Counted from the first letter of the stretch, positions 8,208 to 17,834 are shown. The stretch: DNA of 64,000 nucleotides from Roseibium sp. MMSF_3544 (GCF_030732845.1 NZ_JASHKA010000010.1:1-64000), one strand, 5' to 3'. The notes: a model not told the origin generated them from the sequence alone. Numbers and translations are program-made.

Positions 8208-8869
8208 ACTACATCTGGAATTTCGAGGACGTATTCAACAACTGGTATGCGCTTGCCATCGGCGCAGCCGGAACAGTCCGCCTTTTCGTCGTCTGCCTTG
8301 TGCTGGGGATGGGGCTCGGCCTGATCATTGCGCTTGGCAAGAGGTCGCGAAACCGGCCGATCCGCTGGCTGTCGACAGCCTTCGTGGAGTTTTTCAGAAA
8401 CACGCCCGTGCTCGTGCAGATCCTCTGGTTCTATTACGCGTTGCCGATCATCGTGCCGATAGAAATCGATCCGTTCCTGGCAGCCATCCTGGGCATTTCG
8501 CTGAACTCGGCGGCCTATTCAGCAGAGATCTTTCGCGGCGGCATCCAGTCGATCGAACCGGGCCAATGGGAGGCCGCGCGGGCGATCGGCATGAACAGCG
8601 TTCAGACCCTTTACCGCGTGATCCTGCCCCAGGCCATCCGTCGCATCGTTCCAGCGCTTACCAACCGGGGTGTCGAAATCTTCAAGATGACCACGCTGGC
8701 CTCAGTGGTTGCCTATGTGGAGCTGCTGCAACAGGGCAAGCTGATCGCGTCTTTGAGCTTCAATCCTCTCGAGGTTTACACCGTCATCGCGGCGATCTTC
8801 CTCATCATTCTTTACCCGATCGTGCGTCTGACCTACGCGCTCGAGCGGCATCTTGCACGGAGTGACTGA
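8204..8869 (+). CDS. Polar amino-acid ABC transporter, permease 2
   Basis: Inner-membrane permease of 221 aa, paralogous to the preceding gene, with the same layout: EFFRNTPVLVQILWFYYALP near residues 62-81, and the EAA loop EAARAIGMNSVQ followed by VILPQAIRR. It overlaps permease 1 by 4 bp and is followed 2 bp later by the ATP-binding gene, so it is certainly part of the same operon. With permease 1 it should form the transmembrane heterodimer. Confidence 0.9.
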   Translation: MNYIWNFEDVFNNWYALAIGAAGTVRLFVVCLVLGMGLGLIIALGKRSRNRPIRWLSTAFVEFFRNTPVLVQILWFYYALPIIVPIEIDPFLAAILGISLNSAAYSAEIFRGGIQSIEPGQWEAARAIGMNSVQTLYRVILPQAIRRIVPALTNRGVEIFKMTTLASVVAYVELLQQGKLIASLSFNPLEVYTVIAAIFLIILYPIVRLTYALERHLARSD

Positions 8870-8871
8870 AC

Positions 8872-9645
8872 GTGACTGATCCTGTTCTCAGACTGTCCGG
8901 CTTCGGGAAACACTTCGGATCCTTGCAGGTGTTCTCCGAGGTTGATCTCGACGTCATGCCGGGCGACCGCATCGCCATTTTGGGGGCGTCGGGCTCCGGC
9001 AAGAGCACGCTGCTGCGCTGTATCAACGTGCTGGAAACGCCCAATGAAGGTCGGATGGAGCTGGATGGCGATCTTGTCGGGCAACAAGGGCGAAATGGAG
9101 AGCTAAAGTTTTCAGAACGCGAATTGTGCAAGCTCCGCCAGCGCGTCGGCATGGTGTTCCAGCAATTCAATCTGTTTCCGCACATGACTGTTGCCGGAAA
9201 CGTCGCCGAAGGATTGAAAACGGTTCTGGGCGTCCCCTCTGGAAGGGCACACGAACGCGCCGTGCGCGAACTTAAACGTGTCGGTCTCGCCGACAAGGCC
9301 GATACTTATCCATCGCGCCTGTCGGGTGGTCAAAAGCAACGTGTCGCAATCGCGCGCGCTCTCGCCATGGACCCTGAAATCCTTCTGTTCGATGAACCGA
9401 CGTCGGCGCTCGACCCTGCCCTGGTCGGCGAGGTGCTGGGCGTGATCGAGCAGTTGGCCGCCGAGGGCCGCACGATGCTTCTCGTCACCCACGAAATCGG
9501 CTTTGCGTACCATTTCGCCACGCGGATCCTCTACCTGGCCGAAGGCGGAATTTATGAAAGCGGCACGCCGGACGAAGTGCTGAAAAATCCGAAGCGGCCC
9601 CTGACCCAGCAGTTTCTCGCCGAGCACCGGCGATTTCAGTTTTAG
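8872..9645 (+). CDS. Polar amino-acid ABC transporter, ATP-binding protein
   Basis: Nucleotide-binding subunit of 257 aa with a GTG start. Walker A is GASGSGKST (about 36-44), Q-loop is MVFQQFNLFPH, the ABC signature is LSGGQKQR, Walker B is ILLFDEPTSALD and the switch histidine lies in LLVTHEIGFA. The sequence is of the GlnQ/HisP type (polar amino-acid import). It energises the two permeases just upstream and lies 16 bp before the aminotransferase-like gene. Confidence 0.92.
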   Translation: MTDPVLRLSGFGKHFGSLQVFSEVDLDVMPGDRIAILGASGSGKSTLLRCINVLETPNEGRMELDGDLVGQQGRNGELKFSERELCKLRQRVGMVFQQFNLFPHMTVAGNVAEGLKTVLGVPSGRAHERAVRELKRVGLADKADTYPSRLSGGQKQRVAIARALAMDPEILLFDEPTSALDPALVGEVLGVIEQLAAEGRTMLLVTHEIGFAYHFATRILYLAEGGIYESGTPDEVLKNPKRPLTQQFLAEHRRFQF

Positions 9646-9661
9646 CGGAGACCAGTGACCA

Positions 9662-10570
9662 ATGAACAACGCAGCAAGTGCACAAGGTTACGTTGCCGAT
9701 CCGCGGAATGAGAATGTGCTGGTTTACGTCGATGGCCAGCTCGTGCCTCGCAGCAAAGCCGTCGTCTCTGTCTTCGACAGCGGGTTCGTCCTGGGCGACG
9801 GTGTTTGGGAGGGGCTGCGCGTCATCGGTGGGAAAATCCTGCAGCTCGATGCTCATCTGACCAGAATGTTCGAAGGCGCAAACTCCATCGCGCTCGATAT
9901 CGGCCGCAGCCGCGAAGATCTCAAACAGGCTATTCGCGAGACACTGGACGCAAACGCCATGGAGGACGGCGTTCATATCCGGCTCATGGTTTCGCGCGGC
10001 ATGAAAAGCACACCGAACCAGGACCCGCGCTTTGTCGTTGGCAAGGCGACCGTGGTTATTGTCGCCGAATACAAAACACCGCGGCCGGAAGCCAAGTCGA
10101 AAGGCCTTTCCCTGTTCACGTCGACCTTCAGAACCAGCGGTCCCGATGTGTTTGATCTCAGATTGAACTCGCACAGCCGGCTGAACCTGATTCAGGCGCT
10201 GATCCAGGCAATCAATGCAGGTGCCGATGAAGCGCTGATGCTTGATCCGCGCGGCTTCGTTGCCAGCTGCAATTCGACAAACTTCTTTATCGTCAGGGAC
10301 CGTGAACTCTGGACGTCGACCGGGTCTTTCTCCTTCAAGGGATTGACGCAAAAGGCGGTGATCGATAGTTGGCGGCATCGTGGCGGAACGGTTCACGAAA
10401 AGGACTTCACCCTGGCGGAGGCCTATGCCGCTGATGAGGCCTTCATCACAGGAACGCTCGGTGGCGTGACGCCGGTGGTCCGCATCGACGGACGCATCAT
10501 CGGCAACGGCATGCCGGGAGCTGCAACGGCAGAAGCCGAAGAAACGTACAAGCAATGGGTTTTGCGGTAA
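9662..10570 (+). CDS. Class IV aminotransferase-like protein lacking the usual catalytic lysine
   Basis: Protein of 302 aa with the fold-type IV PLP-enzyme layout (BCAT/D-amino-acid transaminase/ADC lyase): GFVLGDGVWEGLRV, the helix before ADEALMLD, the SxxNFF loop (CNSTNFF) and the late GTLGGVTPV motif. The family's Schiff-base lysine normally sits 19 residues before the A-[DE]-E-A strand, as in LKHLNRL of ADC lyase. Here that position is N169 in RLNSHSRLN and no lysine lies nearby. The glutamate of the usual V-[TS]-E-[GC] turn is also replaced (VASCNST). It may be a divergent subfamily, a binding protein or an enzyme with a shifted lysine. It is translated with the importer operon, 16 bp after its ATPase gene. 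Confidence 0.8.
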   Translation: MNNAASAQGYVADPRNENVLVYVDGQLVPRSKAVVSVFDSGFVLGDGVWEGLRVIGGKILQLDAHLTRMFEGANSIALDIGRSREDLKQAIRETLDANAMEDGVHIRLMVSRGMKSTPNQDPRFVVGKATVVIVAEYKTPRPEAKSKGLSLFTSTFRTSGPDVFDLRLNSHSRLNLIQALIQAINAGADEALMLDPRGFVASCNSTNFFIVRDRELWTSTGSFSFKGLTQKAVIDSWRHRGGTVHEKDFTLAEAYAADEAFITGTLGGVTPVVRIDGRIIGNGMPGAATAEAEETYKQWVLR

Positions 10571-10639
10571 TCCTATGAAGAAGCTGTCTCACAGAGGCAA
10601 ACTGAACCTCATCGAAATTGTGCAAACGACGAAAACGAA

Positions 10640-11320
10640 ATGCAATTGATGTCGCAAAACCGGGTCAAGCCCATCAAACGCGAGACCTTCAGCAACCAGA
10701 TCGCCGGCAATCTGCGCCGTGCGATCATTAGCGGCGAAATCGAATCTGGCAGCCAGATCACGGAAGCAGACCTTGCGGCTCGATTCGGGGTAAGCCGGGG
10801 GCCGCTGCGTGAAGCCATGGGACAGATCGCGGCAGAAGGCTTGATCGAGACAATACCCTACACGGGAACGCGGGTTCTTCAGCTTTCTCCCGAGGACGTC
10901 AGGGAAATCTATTCGCTCAGGACGGCTCTTGAGACATTGGCCTTTCGCGAGGTCTGGGAGCGACGCGATGAGACCTTCGCCCGCGAGCTGGAGGCGCGTC
11001 ACAAGGCGCTGCTGTCAACGCTGGAGCTTGACGACCATGTTGCATCAAGTGAGGCAGAGGTGCGGTTCCATTCTCTGGTCTATGAAACGAGCGATCACAA
11101 GCTTCTTCTGGAAAGCTGGCATCGCATCGCGGGGCGGATGCAGCTTTACCTTGCCGAACACCAGCGTGCACATGGCCGGAAAGCACCGATTGAGGACGCG
11201 CATGAACGCTATCTTCAGCTCGCGCTTGGCGACAGTCTCGACCTTATGCTGAAGGAAATCGAGGCGCACATGAAGCGCGGCATTGAGCAGATGGAGCAGT
11301 ATCTGGGCGTTGCAGACTGA
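10640..11320 (+). CDS. GntR/FCD-family transcriptional regulator
   Basis: Regulator of 226 aa. The N-terminal winged helix (about 15-80) shows the GntR pattern: LRRAIISGEI, then LAARFGVSRGPLREAMGQIAAEGLI and a wing ending TGTRVLQLS. The C-terminal all-helical FCD domain (about 90-215) has the usual metal and ligand-binding histidines (FHSLVYETSDHK and later HxR positions). An ATG four codons downstream is an alternative start. It sits 69 bp after the aminotransferase-like gene. FCD regulators usually sense organic acids or amino acids and repress adjacent genes, and the palindrome at 6592-6610 is a plausible target. Confidence 0.88.
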   Translation: MQLMSQNRVKPIKRETFSNQIAGNLRRAIISGEIESGSQITEADLAARFGVSRGPLREAMGQIAAEGLIETIPYTGTRVLQLSPEDVREIYSLRTALETLAFREVWERRDETFARELEARHKALLSTLELDDHVASSEAEVRFHSLVYETSDHKLLLESWHRIAGRMQLYLAEHQRAHGRKAPIEDAHERYLQLALGDSLDLMLKEIEAHMKRGIEQMEQYLGVAD

Positions 11321-11451
11321 CCGATCGTCTCTGAAAATTCACTTTCTTTCGCTGTGCGTCCTGCCTGTTCCAGGATGAATGATTGACGTAGCGACACGTT
11401 TTATGATGATCCGGTTGCGGCATGATTGTATTTTCGTCGTAATCTAGAAGA

Positions 11452-12522
11452 ATGAATAGCGAAATCAGTTCGTTATCGGTTAAACTTCGGGGAATGACCG
11501 AGTCGGAAGCCAAAAAACCAAATCCAACCGTTCAGGACGTTGCGCGTGCGGCGAAGGTTTCAACGGCGACCGTCAGCCGTGCCCTGTCGACGCCTGAACA
11601 GGTCTCGAAGAAAATGCGCGACAAGGTCGCAAAGGCTGTCGAAGAGACCGGTTACGTTCTCAATCATGCTGCCCGGAACTTGCGCCGACGAGATACGGGA
11701 ACCATCGTGGCGCTGGTGCCCGATATCGGCAATTCGCATTTTTCCAACGTTTTGCAGGGCATCGAGACAGTGTGCGCTCAAAAGAACCTGAAGGTTCTGA
11801 TCGCCGATACACGGAAACCGACCATGTCTCGGGCGAAATTGAACGAATACTTCAGCAAGAACAATTGCGACGGCATCGTGATCCTCGATGGGCATCTGTC
11901 GATATCCGAAATGCAGGCCGCAAATCCAGCGTTGCCGTCGATCGTCCTGGCGGGCGAGTGGAGCAGCGACCCTGCGGTTCCGATGGCCTATGTCGACAAC
12001 AAGCTTGGTGGCGAACTCGCGATATCCCACTTCCTTCAGCTTGGTCATCGCACCATCGGCCACATCACCGGACAGCTTTCGCACAAGTCAGGCAGGGACC
12101 GGCTCGAGGGGTTCAAAACAACATTGTCGAGGGCGGGATCTGATCCAGATAAGGCCTGGATCTTCGAGGGTGACTACACATTGACTGCCGGAAAGAAGGC
12201 AGCTGAGGCATGGCTCAAGTTGGCTGACCGGCCAACGGCGGTTTTCTGTGGCTCCGACAGGACGGCTTTCGGTTTCATTTCAGCCTTGAACGAGGCAGGC
12301 GTGCGCGTTCCGCAGGATGTGTCGGTTGTCGGGTTCGACGATATCGATATTGCCGGCCACTTCGTGCCCCCATTGACTACCATTCATCAGCCGCGACGCG
12401 CCGTCGGCGAGCAAGCGGCAAGATTGCTGCTCGAACAGATCGAGGGCGGGAAACCGGACCCAGGAAATGTTCAGCTTGAACCCTGGCTGGTGGAGCGGAA
12501 AAGCACGGCTGAAATCGAGTGA
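11452..12522 (+). CDS. LacI-family transcriptional regulator
   Basis: Regulator of 356 aa with an N-terminal LacI helix-turn-helix (TVQDVARAAKVSTATVSRAL, about residues 26-45), hinge helix (LNHAARNLRRRDTGTI) and a periplasmic-binding-like effector domain ending in the family's VVGFDDIDIA and TTIHQP motifs. An internal ATG at 11494 is an alternative start closer to the helix-turn-helix. LacI members usually sense sugars or nucleosides. The nearest downstream genes are the ligase/Liv cluster 370 bp away, so its target is uncertain. Confidence 0.9.
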   Translation: MNSEISSLSVKLRGMTESEAKKPNPTVQDVARAAKVSTATVSRALSTPEQVSKKMRDKVAKAVEETGYVLNHAARNLRRRDTGTIVALVPDIGNSHFSNVLQGIETVCAQKNLKVLIADTRKPTMSRAKLNEYFSKNNCDGIVILDGHLSISEMQAANPALPSIVLAGEWSSDPAVPMAYVDNKLGGELAISHFLQLGHRTIGHITGQLSHKSGRDRLEGFKTTLSRAGSDPDKAWIFEGDYTLTAGKKAAEAWLKLADRPTAVFCGSDRTAFGFISALNEAGVRVPQDVSVVGFDDIDIAGHFVPPLTTIHQPRRAVGEQAARLLLEQIEGGKPDPGNVQLEPWLVERKSTAEIE

Positions 12523-12891
12523 AATCCGGTCCGGCGCAGCTGGAATAGGTCGTTCGAGTGGGTTCCCTACTCCGACTGGTTTTCGATCTCTTCGCACCCG
12601 CAGTGTAATTGCAACAATTCGAAATGATTGACACATATTGCTGCAAATCGGCCGGTCTAGCTTCACTCTCAGCGGTCCGGGACACGATCCGGTGCGGCTT
12701 TCGACAAATTACCTGTTGAAGGTTGCAGCTCCAGATAGTTTCATATCCGCTGAAAGAATGACCCCGGAATCGGGGCGCCTTCCAGATCGGTGCCGTTCCC
12801 AAAGCAAACGCACCGGTTGAACGATAAAGGGAGCATCTGTTTCACGTTCCGCCGAACCTGAGAAAGATACTCCAAGGGGAAGAAACGAATA
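12523..12891. other. Intergenic region upstream of the ligase/Liv operon
   Basis: I see no gene in these ~370 bp. An inverted repeat AATTG-caa-CAATT lies at 12607-12619, close to TTGACA at 12628-12633. These may be an operator and a -35 box for the operon starting at 12892, but I find no good -10 sequence at the right spacing. The ligase gene itself has an AAGGGGAAG-type ribosome site. Confidence 0.35.
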
Positions 12892-14877
12892 ATGGTAGGG
12901 TCGGCCAGCGCTTCGCCGCGCGGGGAGGACACCTTTCCGAAGATCCTCTTGCACAATGCAAAGGCTTTCGGAACCCGGACAGCGTTCCGGGAAAAGGACT
13001 ACGGGATCTGGCAGAGCTGGACCTGGTCCGAGGTGTTGGAAGAAATCCGCGCTTTTTCAATTGGACTGAAATCCCTCGGGCTTGAAACCGGTGACAAGGT
13101 CGCAATTGTGGGCGCAAACCGCCCGCGGCTCTACTGGTCAATGGTGGCGGCGCAGGCTGCCGGCGCCGTGCCGGTTCCCGTTTATTCCGACTCCGTTGCG
13201 GAGGAAATGGCCTACGTTCTCGGTCACGCGGAGGTCAAGTTTGCCGTAGTCGAAGACCAGGAGCAGGTCGACAAGCTGTTGTCGATGTCAGATGAAGTTC
13301 CGTCGCTCCGCGACATCATCTACGATGAAGAGCGGGGTCTGCGCGACTACGATCACACCCATCTTCATGCCTATGCGTCGGTTCAGGACAAGGGCCGGGA
13401 GCTGCTGAAGCAGGACAGCTCGCTTGCCGGCAATTGGGAACAGGGATTTTCCGGCGGCAAGGGCGAAGACATCGCCGTGATGCTCTACACGTCCGGCACC
13501 ACCGGCCGTCCCAAGGGCGTGATGCTGTCCTTCGACAACCTGGTGATTTCCGCGCGCAATGCCAACGTGTTCGACCACCTCGACGAAACCGAAGAGGTGC
13601 TTGCCTATCTGCCGATGGCCTGGATCGGTGACCACGTGTTTTCGCTCGCCCAGGCATTTACGGCCGGATACTGCGTCAACTGCCCGGAAGGCATGGATAC
13701 GATTGACGTCGACCGTCGGGAGATCGCGCCGACCTATTTCTTCGCTCCGCCGCGCGTCTTTGAAAACCTGCTGACGCAAATCATGGTGCGCATGGAAGAC
13801 GCGGGCAGAACCAAGCGGGCCATGTTCGACTATTTCATGGGCGTCGCGAACAAAGTCGGGGAAAGGATTCTCAACGGCGAGGAGGTCGGTCTGAAGGACA
13901 AGATGCTCTACAGCCTCGGCGAGATTCTGGTCTACGGTCCGCTCAAGAACCGCATGGGTCTGACTCGCATGAAGGTCGGCTATACGGCGGGTGAGGCGAT
14001 CGGTCCGGAGATCTTCCAGTTCTACCGCTCGCTCGGGCTCAATCTCAAACAGCTTTACGGACAGACCGAAGCCAGCGTCTACATCACGCTGCAGCCGGAC
14101 GGGGAAATCTTCGGCGATACGGTCGGCAAACCGGCGCCAGATGTTGAGCTCAAAATTGCCGACAACGGTGAGGTCATGTACCGCTCGCCGGGGGTCTTTG
14201 TCGGCTATTTCAAGAACGACGAAGCCACCGAAAAGACAAAGACGACAGATGGCTGGGTGCATACCGGTGATGCCGGTATCATTGCTGAAAACGGTCACCT
14301 GAAGATCATCGACCGGGCCAAGGATGTCGGCAAGCTCACCGACGGCGCGCTGTTCGCGCCGAAATACATCGAGAACAAGCTGAAGTTCTTCCCCAACATC
14401 AAGGAAGCAGTCGCGTTCGGGCATGAACGCGACGTGGTTGCGGTGTTCCTGAATATCGATTTGACGGCGGTCGGGTCCTGGGCAGAACGCAACAACGTCA
14501 ACTATGCCTCCTACCAGGAACTGGCTGCTCATCCGGACGTTTATTCGATGGTCGAAAGTCACGTCGATCAGGTCAACAAGGATCTGTCGCAGGAGCCGAT
14601 GATGGCTGGTGCCCAGATCAAGCGCTTCCTGATCCTGCACAAGGAACTGGACGCCGATGACGGTGAGCTGACGCGGACGCAGAAGGTCAGGCGGACCTTT
14701 ATCGCCGAGCGTTACGATCCCCTGATCGAAGCGCTTTACGACGGGTCGACCTCCAAGCACGTGCGCACCGAAGTCACGTTCGAAGATGGCCGCAAGGGTG
14801 CGATCGAAGCGACTGTCGAAATTCGCGACATGACCACACATGATGCTGGTAAAGGGCTTCAGGAGGCCGCCGAATGA
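12892..14877 (+). CDS. Long-chain acyl-CoA synthetase-like AMP-dependent ligase
   Basis: Adenylate-forming enzyme of 661 aa that should activate a carboxylic acid to its CoA thioester. The P-loop (YTSGTTGRPKG, about 201-211), the YGQTE motif (LYGQTEAS), the DGWVHTGD motif and a linker IIDRAKD are all intact, with an FadD15/long-chain-type C-terminal part (RTQKVRR). It is the first gene of the cluster and overlaps the next gene (LivG-type ATPase) by 4 bp, so it is translationally coupled to the transporter. The substrate may be a fatty or aryl acid brought in by that transporter; this is inference from context. Confidence 0.88.
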   Translation: MVGSASASPRGEDTFPKILLHNAKAFGTRTAFREKDYGIWQSWTWSEVLEEIRAFSIGLKSLGLETGDKVAIVGANRPRLYWSMVAAQAAGAVPVPVYSDSVAEEMAYVLGHAEVKFAVVEDQEQVDKLLSMSDEVPSLRDIIYDEERGLRDYDHTHLHAYASVQDKGRELLKQDSSLAGNWEQGFSGGKGEDIAVMLYTSGTTGRPKGVMLSFDNLVISARNANVFDHLDETEEVLAYLPMAWIGDHVFSLAQAFTAGYCVNCPEGMDTIDVDRREIAPTYFFAPPRVFENLLTQIMVRMEDAGRTKRAMFDYFMGVANKVGERILNGEEVGLKDKMLYSLGEILVYGPLKNRMGLTRMKVGYTAGEAIGPEIFQFYRSLGLNLKQLYGQTEASVYITLQPDGEIFGDTVGKPAPDVELKIADNGEVMYRSPGVFVGYFKNDEATEKTKTTDGWVHTGDAGIIAENGHLKIIDRAKDVGKLTDGALFAPKYIENKLKFFPNIKEAVAFGHERDVVAVFLNIDLTAVGSWAERNNVNYASYQELAAHPDVYSMVESHVDQVNKDLSQEPMMAGAQIKRFLILHKELDADDGELTRTQKVRRTFIAERYDPLIEALYDGSTSKHVRTEVTFEDGRKGAIEATVEIRDMTTHDAGKGLQEAAE

Positions 14878-15701
14878 ACGCCCTTGCAACAGATATGGCG
14901 ACAGAGCCCGACGCTGCTGCGGAGACCGCCAGCCGCGAAGAACTGCTGAGGGTCGACAACGTGTCGCTTTCCTTTGGCGGGGTGAAGGCGATCACCGACA
15001 TCTCCTTCGATATCCTGAAGGGCGAGATCCGGGCGATCATCGGGCCGAACGGCGCCGGCAAGACGTCGATGCTGAACGTCATCAACGGCTTTTACCACCC
15101 GCAACAGGGAACGATCACCTGGCAGGGCAAGGAACGACGCAAGATCAAGCCGCACGAAGCCGTTTCGCAGGGCATCGCTCGAACATTCCAGAACGTCGCG
15201 CTTTTCAAGGGCATGTCCACGCTGGACAACATTATGGCCGGCCGCGCGACCGCGATGAAAGCGAACATTTTCTTTCAGATGTTCTGGTACGGACCCGCCA
15301 TGCGCGAGGAAATCGAGCACCGCAAGAAGGTCGAGGACATCATTGACTTCCTGGAAATCCAGGCCATTCGCAGAACGCCGGTCGGCAAGCTGCCATACGG
15401 TCTTCAAAAGCGGGTCGAACTTGCGCGCGCGCTCGCCATGGAACCCGACCTGCTGCTGCTCGATGAACCGATGGCCGGCATGAACCTCGAAGAAAAAGAA
15501 GACATGAGCCGGTTCATCCTCGACGTGAACCAGGAATTCGGCACAACGATCGCGCTGATCGAACATGACATGGGAGTGGTCATGGACTTGTCCGACCGGG
15601 TGGTCGTGCTCGACTACGGCAAGAAGATTGCTGACGGCACACCTGAAGAAGTTCAGGGAAATCAAGATGTTATTGACGCATATCTTGGCGTTGCGCATTA
15701 A
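14874..15701 (+). CDS. Liv-type ABC transporter, ATP-binding protein (LivG family)
   Basis: Nucleotide-binding subunit of 275 aa. Walker A GPNGAGKTS, Q-loop region RTFQNVALF, a signature that is LPYGLQKRVE instead of LSGGQ (normal for LivG proteins), Walker B LLLLDEPMAGM and switch histidine in ALIEHDM. Its ATG overlaps the ligase stop (ATGA). Together with the permeases at 15713 and 16687, the binding protein at 17835 and the LivF-type ATPase at 19219 it completes a branched-chain-amino-acid-type (HAAT) importer. The true substrate is probably not leucine but an acid processed by the flanking ligases. Confidence 0.92.
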   Translation: MNALATDMATEPDAAAETASREELLRVDNVSLSFGGVKAITDISFDILKGEIRAIIGPNGAGKTSMLNVINGFYHPQQGTITWQGKERRKIKPHEAVSQGIARTFQNVALFKGMSTLDNIMAGRATAMKANIFFQMFWYGPAMREEIEHRKKVEDIIDFLEIQAIRRTPVGKLPYGLQKRVELARALAMEPDLLLLDEPMAGMNLEEKEDMSRFILDVNQEFGTTIALIEHDMGVVMDLSDRVVVLDYGKKIADGTPEEVQGNQDVIDAYLGVAH

Positions 15702-15712
15702 GGGGAACGAAG

Positions 15713-16666
15713 ATGCTCTATGATGTATTGATTGACCCGTTCGTTCAGATGGTCGCGGTCCCCGACTTTTTCCTGCAGGTGATCTGGGAAGGGTTCGTGT
15801 CGGGCGTGCTATACGCACTCATCGCGCTCGGTTTCGTCCTGATTTACAAGTCCTCGCGCATCTTCAACTTCGCGCAAGGGATCATGGTGGTGTTTTCTGC
15901 CCTCACTCTGGTGGGGCTTCACTCCATGGGCATCCCCGCGATCGCGGCGGTCCCGTTGACACTGCTTGTGATGTATCTGCTTGCCATGAGCGTCGAGAGG
16001 GTCGTTCTGCGTCCTCTCGTCAATCAGCCGGATATTATCCTGTTCATGGCAACGATTGGGATCACGCTCTTTCTCATCGGCTTCGGTGAGCTTGTCTTCG
16101 GCGGCGAAAACAAGGTGATGATCACTGAGCAGCTTGGTATTCCAACAGGCGCATTCGAACTGGAGCCGTTCGGCGGCTTCGTTCTGATCGAGCAGAAGGA
16201 CGTCACTGCGGTCACAATGGCCATTCTCCTTGTTGTCGGGCTGCTGCTGTTCCTTGACAGGACCAAAATGGGCCGCGCAATCCGCGCGCTTGGGGACGAT
16301 CATCAGGCAGCTCTGTCCGTCGGTATCTCCCTGTCAACCATCTGGGTTCTTGTCTGGTTCATCGCTGGCGTGATTGCCCTGGTGACCGGGATCGTCTGGG
16401 GCGCGCGTGCCGGCGTTTCCTTTGCGCTAGAGGTGATCGCCTACAAGGCCTTGCCGGTGCTGATGCTCGGAGGGCTGGAATCGGTTTCCGGCGCCATCGT
16501 CGGCGGTATCGCGATCGGCATTCTTGAAAAGATCTTCGAAATCTACTGGGGCCAGCCGTTCCTTGGTGGCAACACCGAAACCTGGTTCCCCTTCATCTTC
16601 GCGCTCCTTGTCCTGCTGTTTCGGCCGCAAGGCCTGTTCGGCGAACGCATTATCGAGCGGATCTAA
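15713..16666 (+). CDS. Liv-type ABC transporter permease (LivH family)
   Basis: Integral membrane protein of 317 aa with about eight hydrophobic segments. The LivH hallmarks are present: FVSGVLYALIALGFVLIYKSS and FNFAQGIMVVFSA near the N-terminus, RALGDDHQAALSVGI in the cytoplasmic loop that meets the ATPases, and a glycine-rich LGGLESVSGAIVGG segment. It begins 11 bp after livG. It pairs with the LivM-type permease downstream. Confidence 0.92.
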   Translation: MLYDVLIDPFVQMVAVPDFFLQVIWEGFVSGVLYALIALGFVLIYKSSRIFNFAQGIMVVFSALTLVGLHSMGIPAIAAVPLTLLVMYLLAMSVERVVLRPLVNQPDIILFMATIGITLFLIGFGELVFGGENKVMITEQLGIPTGAFELEPFGGFVLIEQKDVTAVTMAILLVVGLLLFLDRTKMGRAIRALGDDHQAALSVGISLSTIWVLVWFIAGVIALVTGIVWGARAGVSFALEVIAYKALPVLMLGGLESVSGAIVGGIAIGILEKIFEIYWGQPFLGGNTETWFPFIFALLVLLFRPQGLFGERIIERI

Positions 16667-16686
16667 GGCGCGAGAGGTATACGCAG

Positions 16687-17763
16687 ATGATATTCCGGAC
16701 CGCGGGTCAATATAAAACCTCCTACGAAGCGGACCAGGCTCTGTTTCCCGTCAAACAGGACTTCTATCTGGTCCTCGGTATTCTCTTGCTCGGTTATGTG
16801 GTCTTTCCGCTGACGGCCAGTGAATTCACCTTCAAGGCGCTTTTGGTTCCAGTGCTGATTTACGCCCTGGCGGCGCTCGGCCTGAACATTCTCACCGGAT
16901 ACTGCGGACAGCTGTCGCTGGGAACAGGGGCCTTCATGGGTGTGGGGGCTTATGCGACCTACAAGCTGATGACCATCGTTCCGGAGATGAATATCTTCGC
17001 GGCGATCTTCCTGTCCGGCTTCTTCTCGGCCGCGGTAGGCGTTGCGTTCGGGCTGCCGTCGCTCCGTATCAAGGGCTTCTACCTTGCCATTGCAACATTG
17101 GCGGCACAGTTCTTTCTGGTGTGGCTCTTCGAAAAATGGGCGTGGCTTTACAACTACAATGCGTCCGGCGCCATCGAAGTGGCGACATCGTCGGTGTTCG
17201 GCATCACCGTGACCGGGCCAACCGCGCTCCCGATCGTGCAGTATTATTGCGTCCTGATCGTCGTTACGCTCGTGACCTGGGTGGCGATCAACCTGACCCG
17301 TGGGCGTTACGGCCGGATGTGGAAGGCGACGCGCGACATGGACATTGCGGCTGAACTGGTCGGCATCAAGCTTATGACCGCCAAGCTGACCGCGTTCGCC
17401 GTATCATCCTACATTGTCGGGGTCGCCGGAGGTCTCCTGGTCTTCTTCTGGAAGGGGGCTGCGGAACCAAACCTTTTCGACATTCCCCTGTCGTTTCAGA
17501 TCCTGTTCATCGCGATTATCGGAGGCCTCGGCTCCATTCTCGGCAACTTTCTGGGTGCGATCCTGATTGTTGCCTTGCCTGTGATCCTGAACCTGATCCC
17601 GAGCACACTCGGAATTCCGGTGGATTCGGCAACGCTCGAGCATCTTAATGTGATGATTGTCGGTGCCCTGATTATTGCGTTTCTGATCCTGGAGCCACAC
17701 GGGCTGGCACGGTTTTATGCCATCATCCGGGAAAAGTTCATCTTGTGGCCGTTCCCTTACTGA
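16687..17763 (+). CDS. Liv-type ABC transporter permease (LivM family)
   Basis: Integral membrane protein of 358 aa with about nine hydrophobic segments. LivM hallmarks: ALAALGLNILTGYCGQLSLG and GAFMGVGAYAT, then LRIKGFYLAIATLA, the cytoplasmic RDMDIAAELVGI loop and IGGLGSILGNFLGA. It lies 20 bp after livH. The N-terminal ~40 residues before the first helix are a little longer than usual. The binding-protein gene follows. Confidence 0.92.
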   Translation: MIFRTAGQYKTSYEADQALFPVKQDFYLVLGILLLGYVVFPLTASEFTFKALLVPVLIYALAALGLNILTGYCGQLSLGTGAFMGVGAYATYKLMTIVPEMNIFAAIFLSGFFSAAVGVAFGLPSLRIKGFYLAIATLAAQFFLVWLFEKWAWLYNYNASGAIEVATSSVFGITVTGPTALPIVQYYCVLIVVTLVTWVAINLTRGRYGRMWKATRDMDIAAELVGIKLMTAKLTAFAVSSYIVGVAGGLLVFFWKGAAEPNLFDIPLSFQILFIAIIGGLGSILGNFLGAILIVALPVILNLIPSTLGIPVDSATLEHLNVMIVGALIIAFLILEPHGLARFYAIIREKFILWPFPY

Positions 17764-17834
17764 AGAACGGTCAGCCAGCGGGCTGGTGCGTGGGAGGCGC
17801 GGCGGCCAAAGCAAAACAGAAAGTGGAGGAAAAT

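Noticed and set aside
13288-14889. 533-codon open frame antisense to the acyl-CoA synthetase
   Set aside because: The sense gene has all family motifs; the antisense product matches nothing recognisable and has no start signal.
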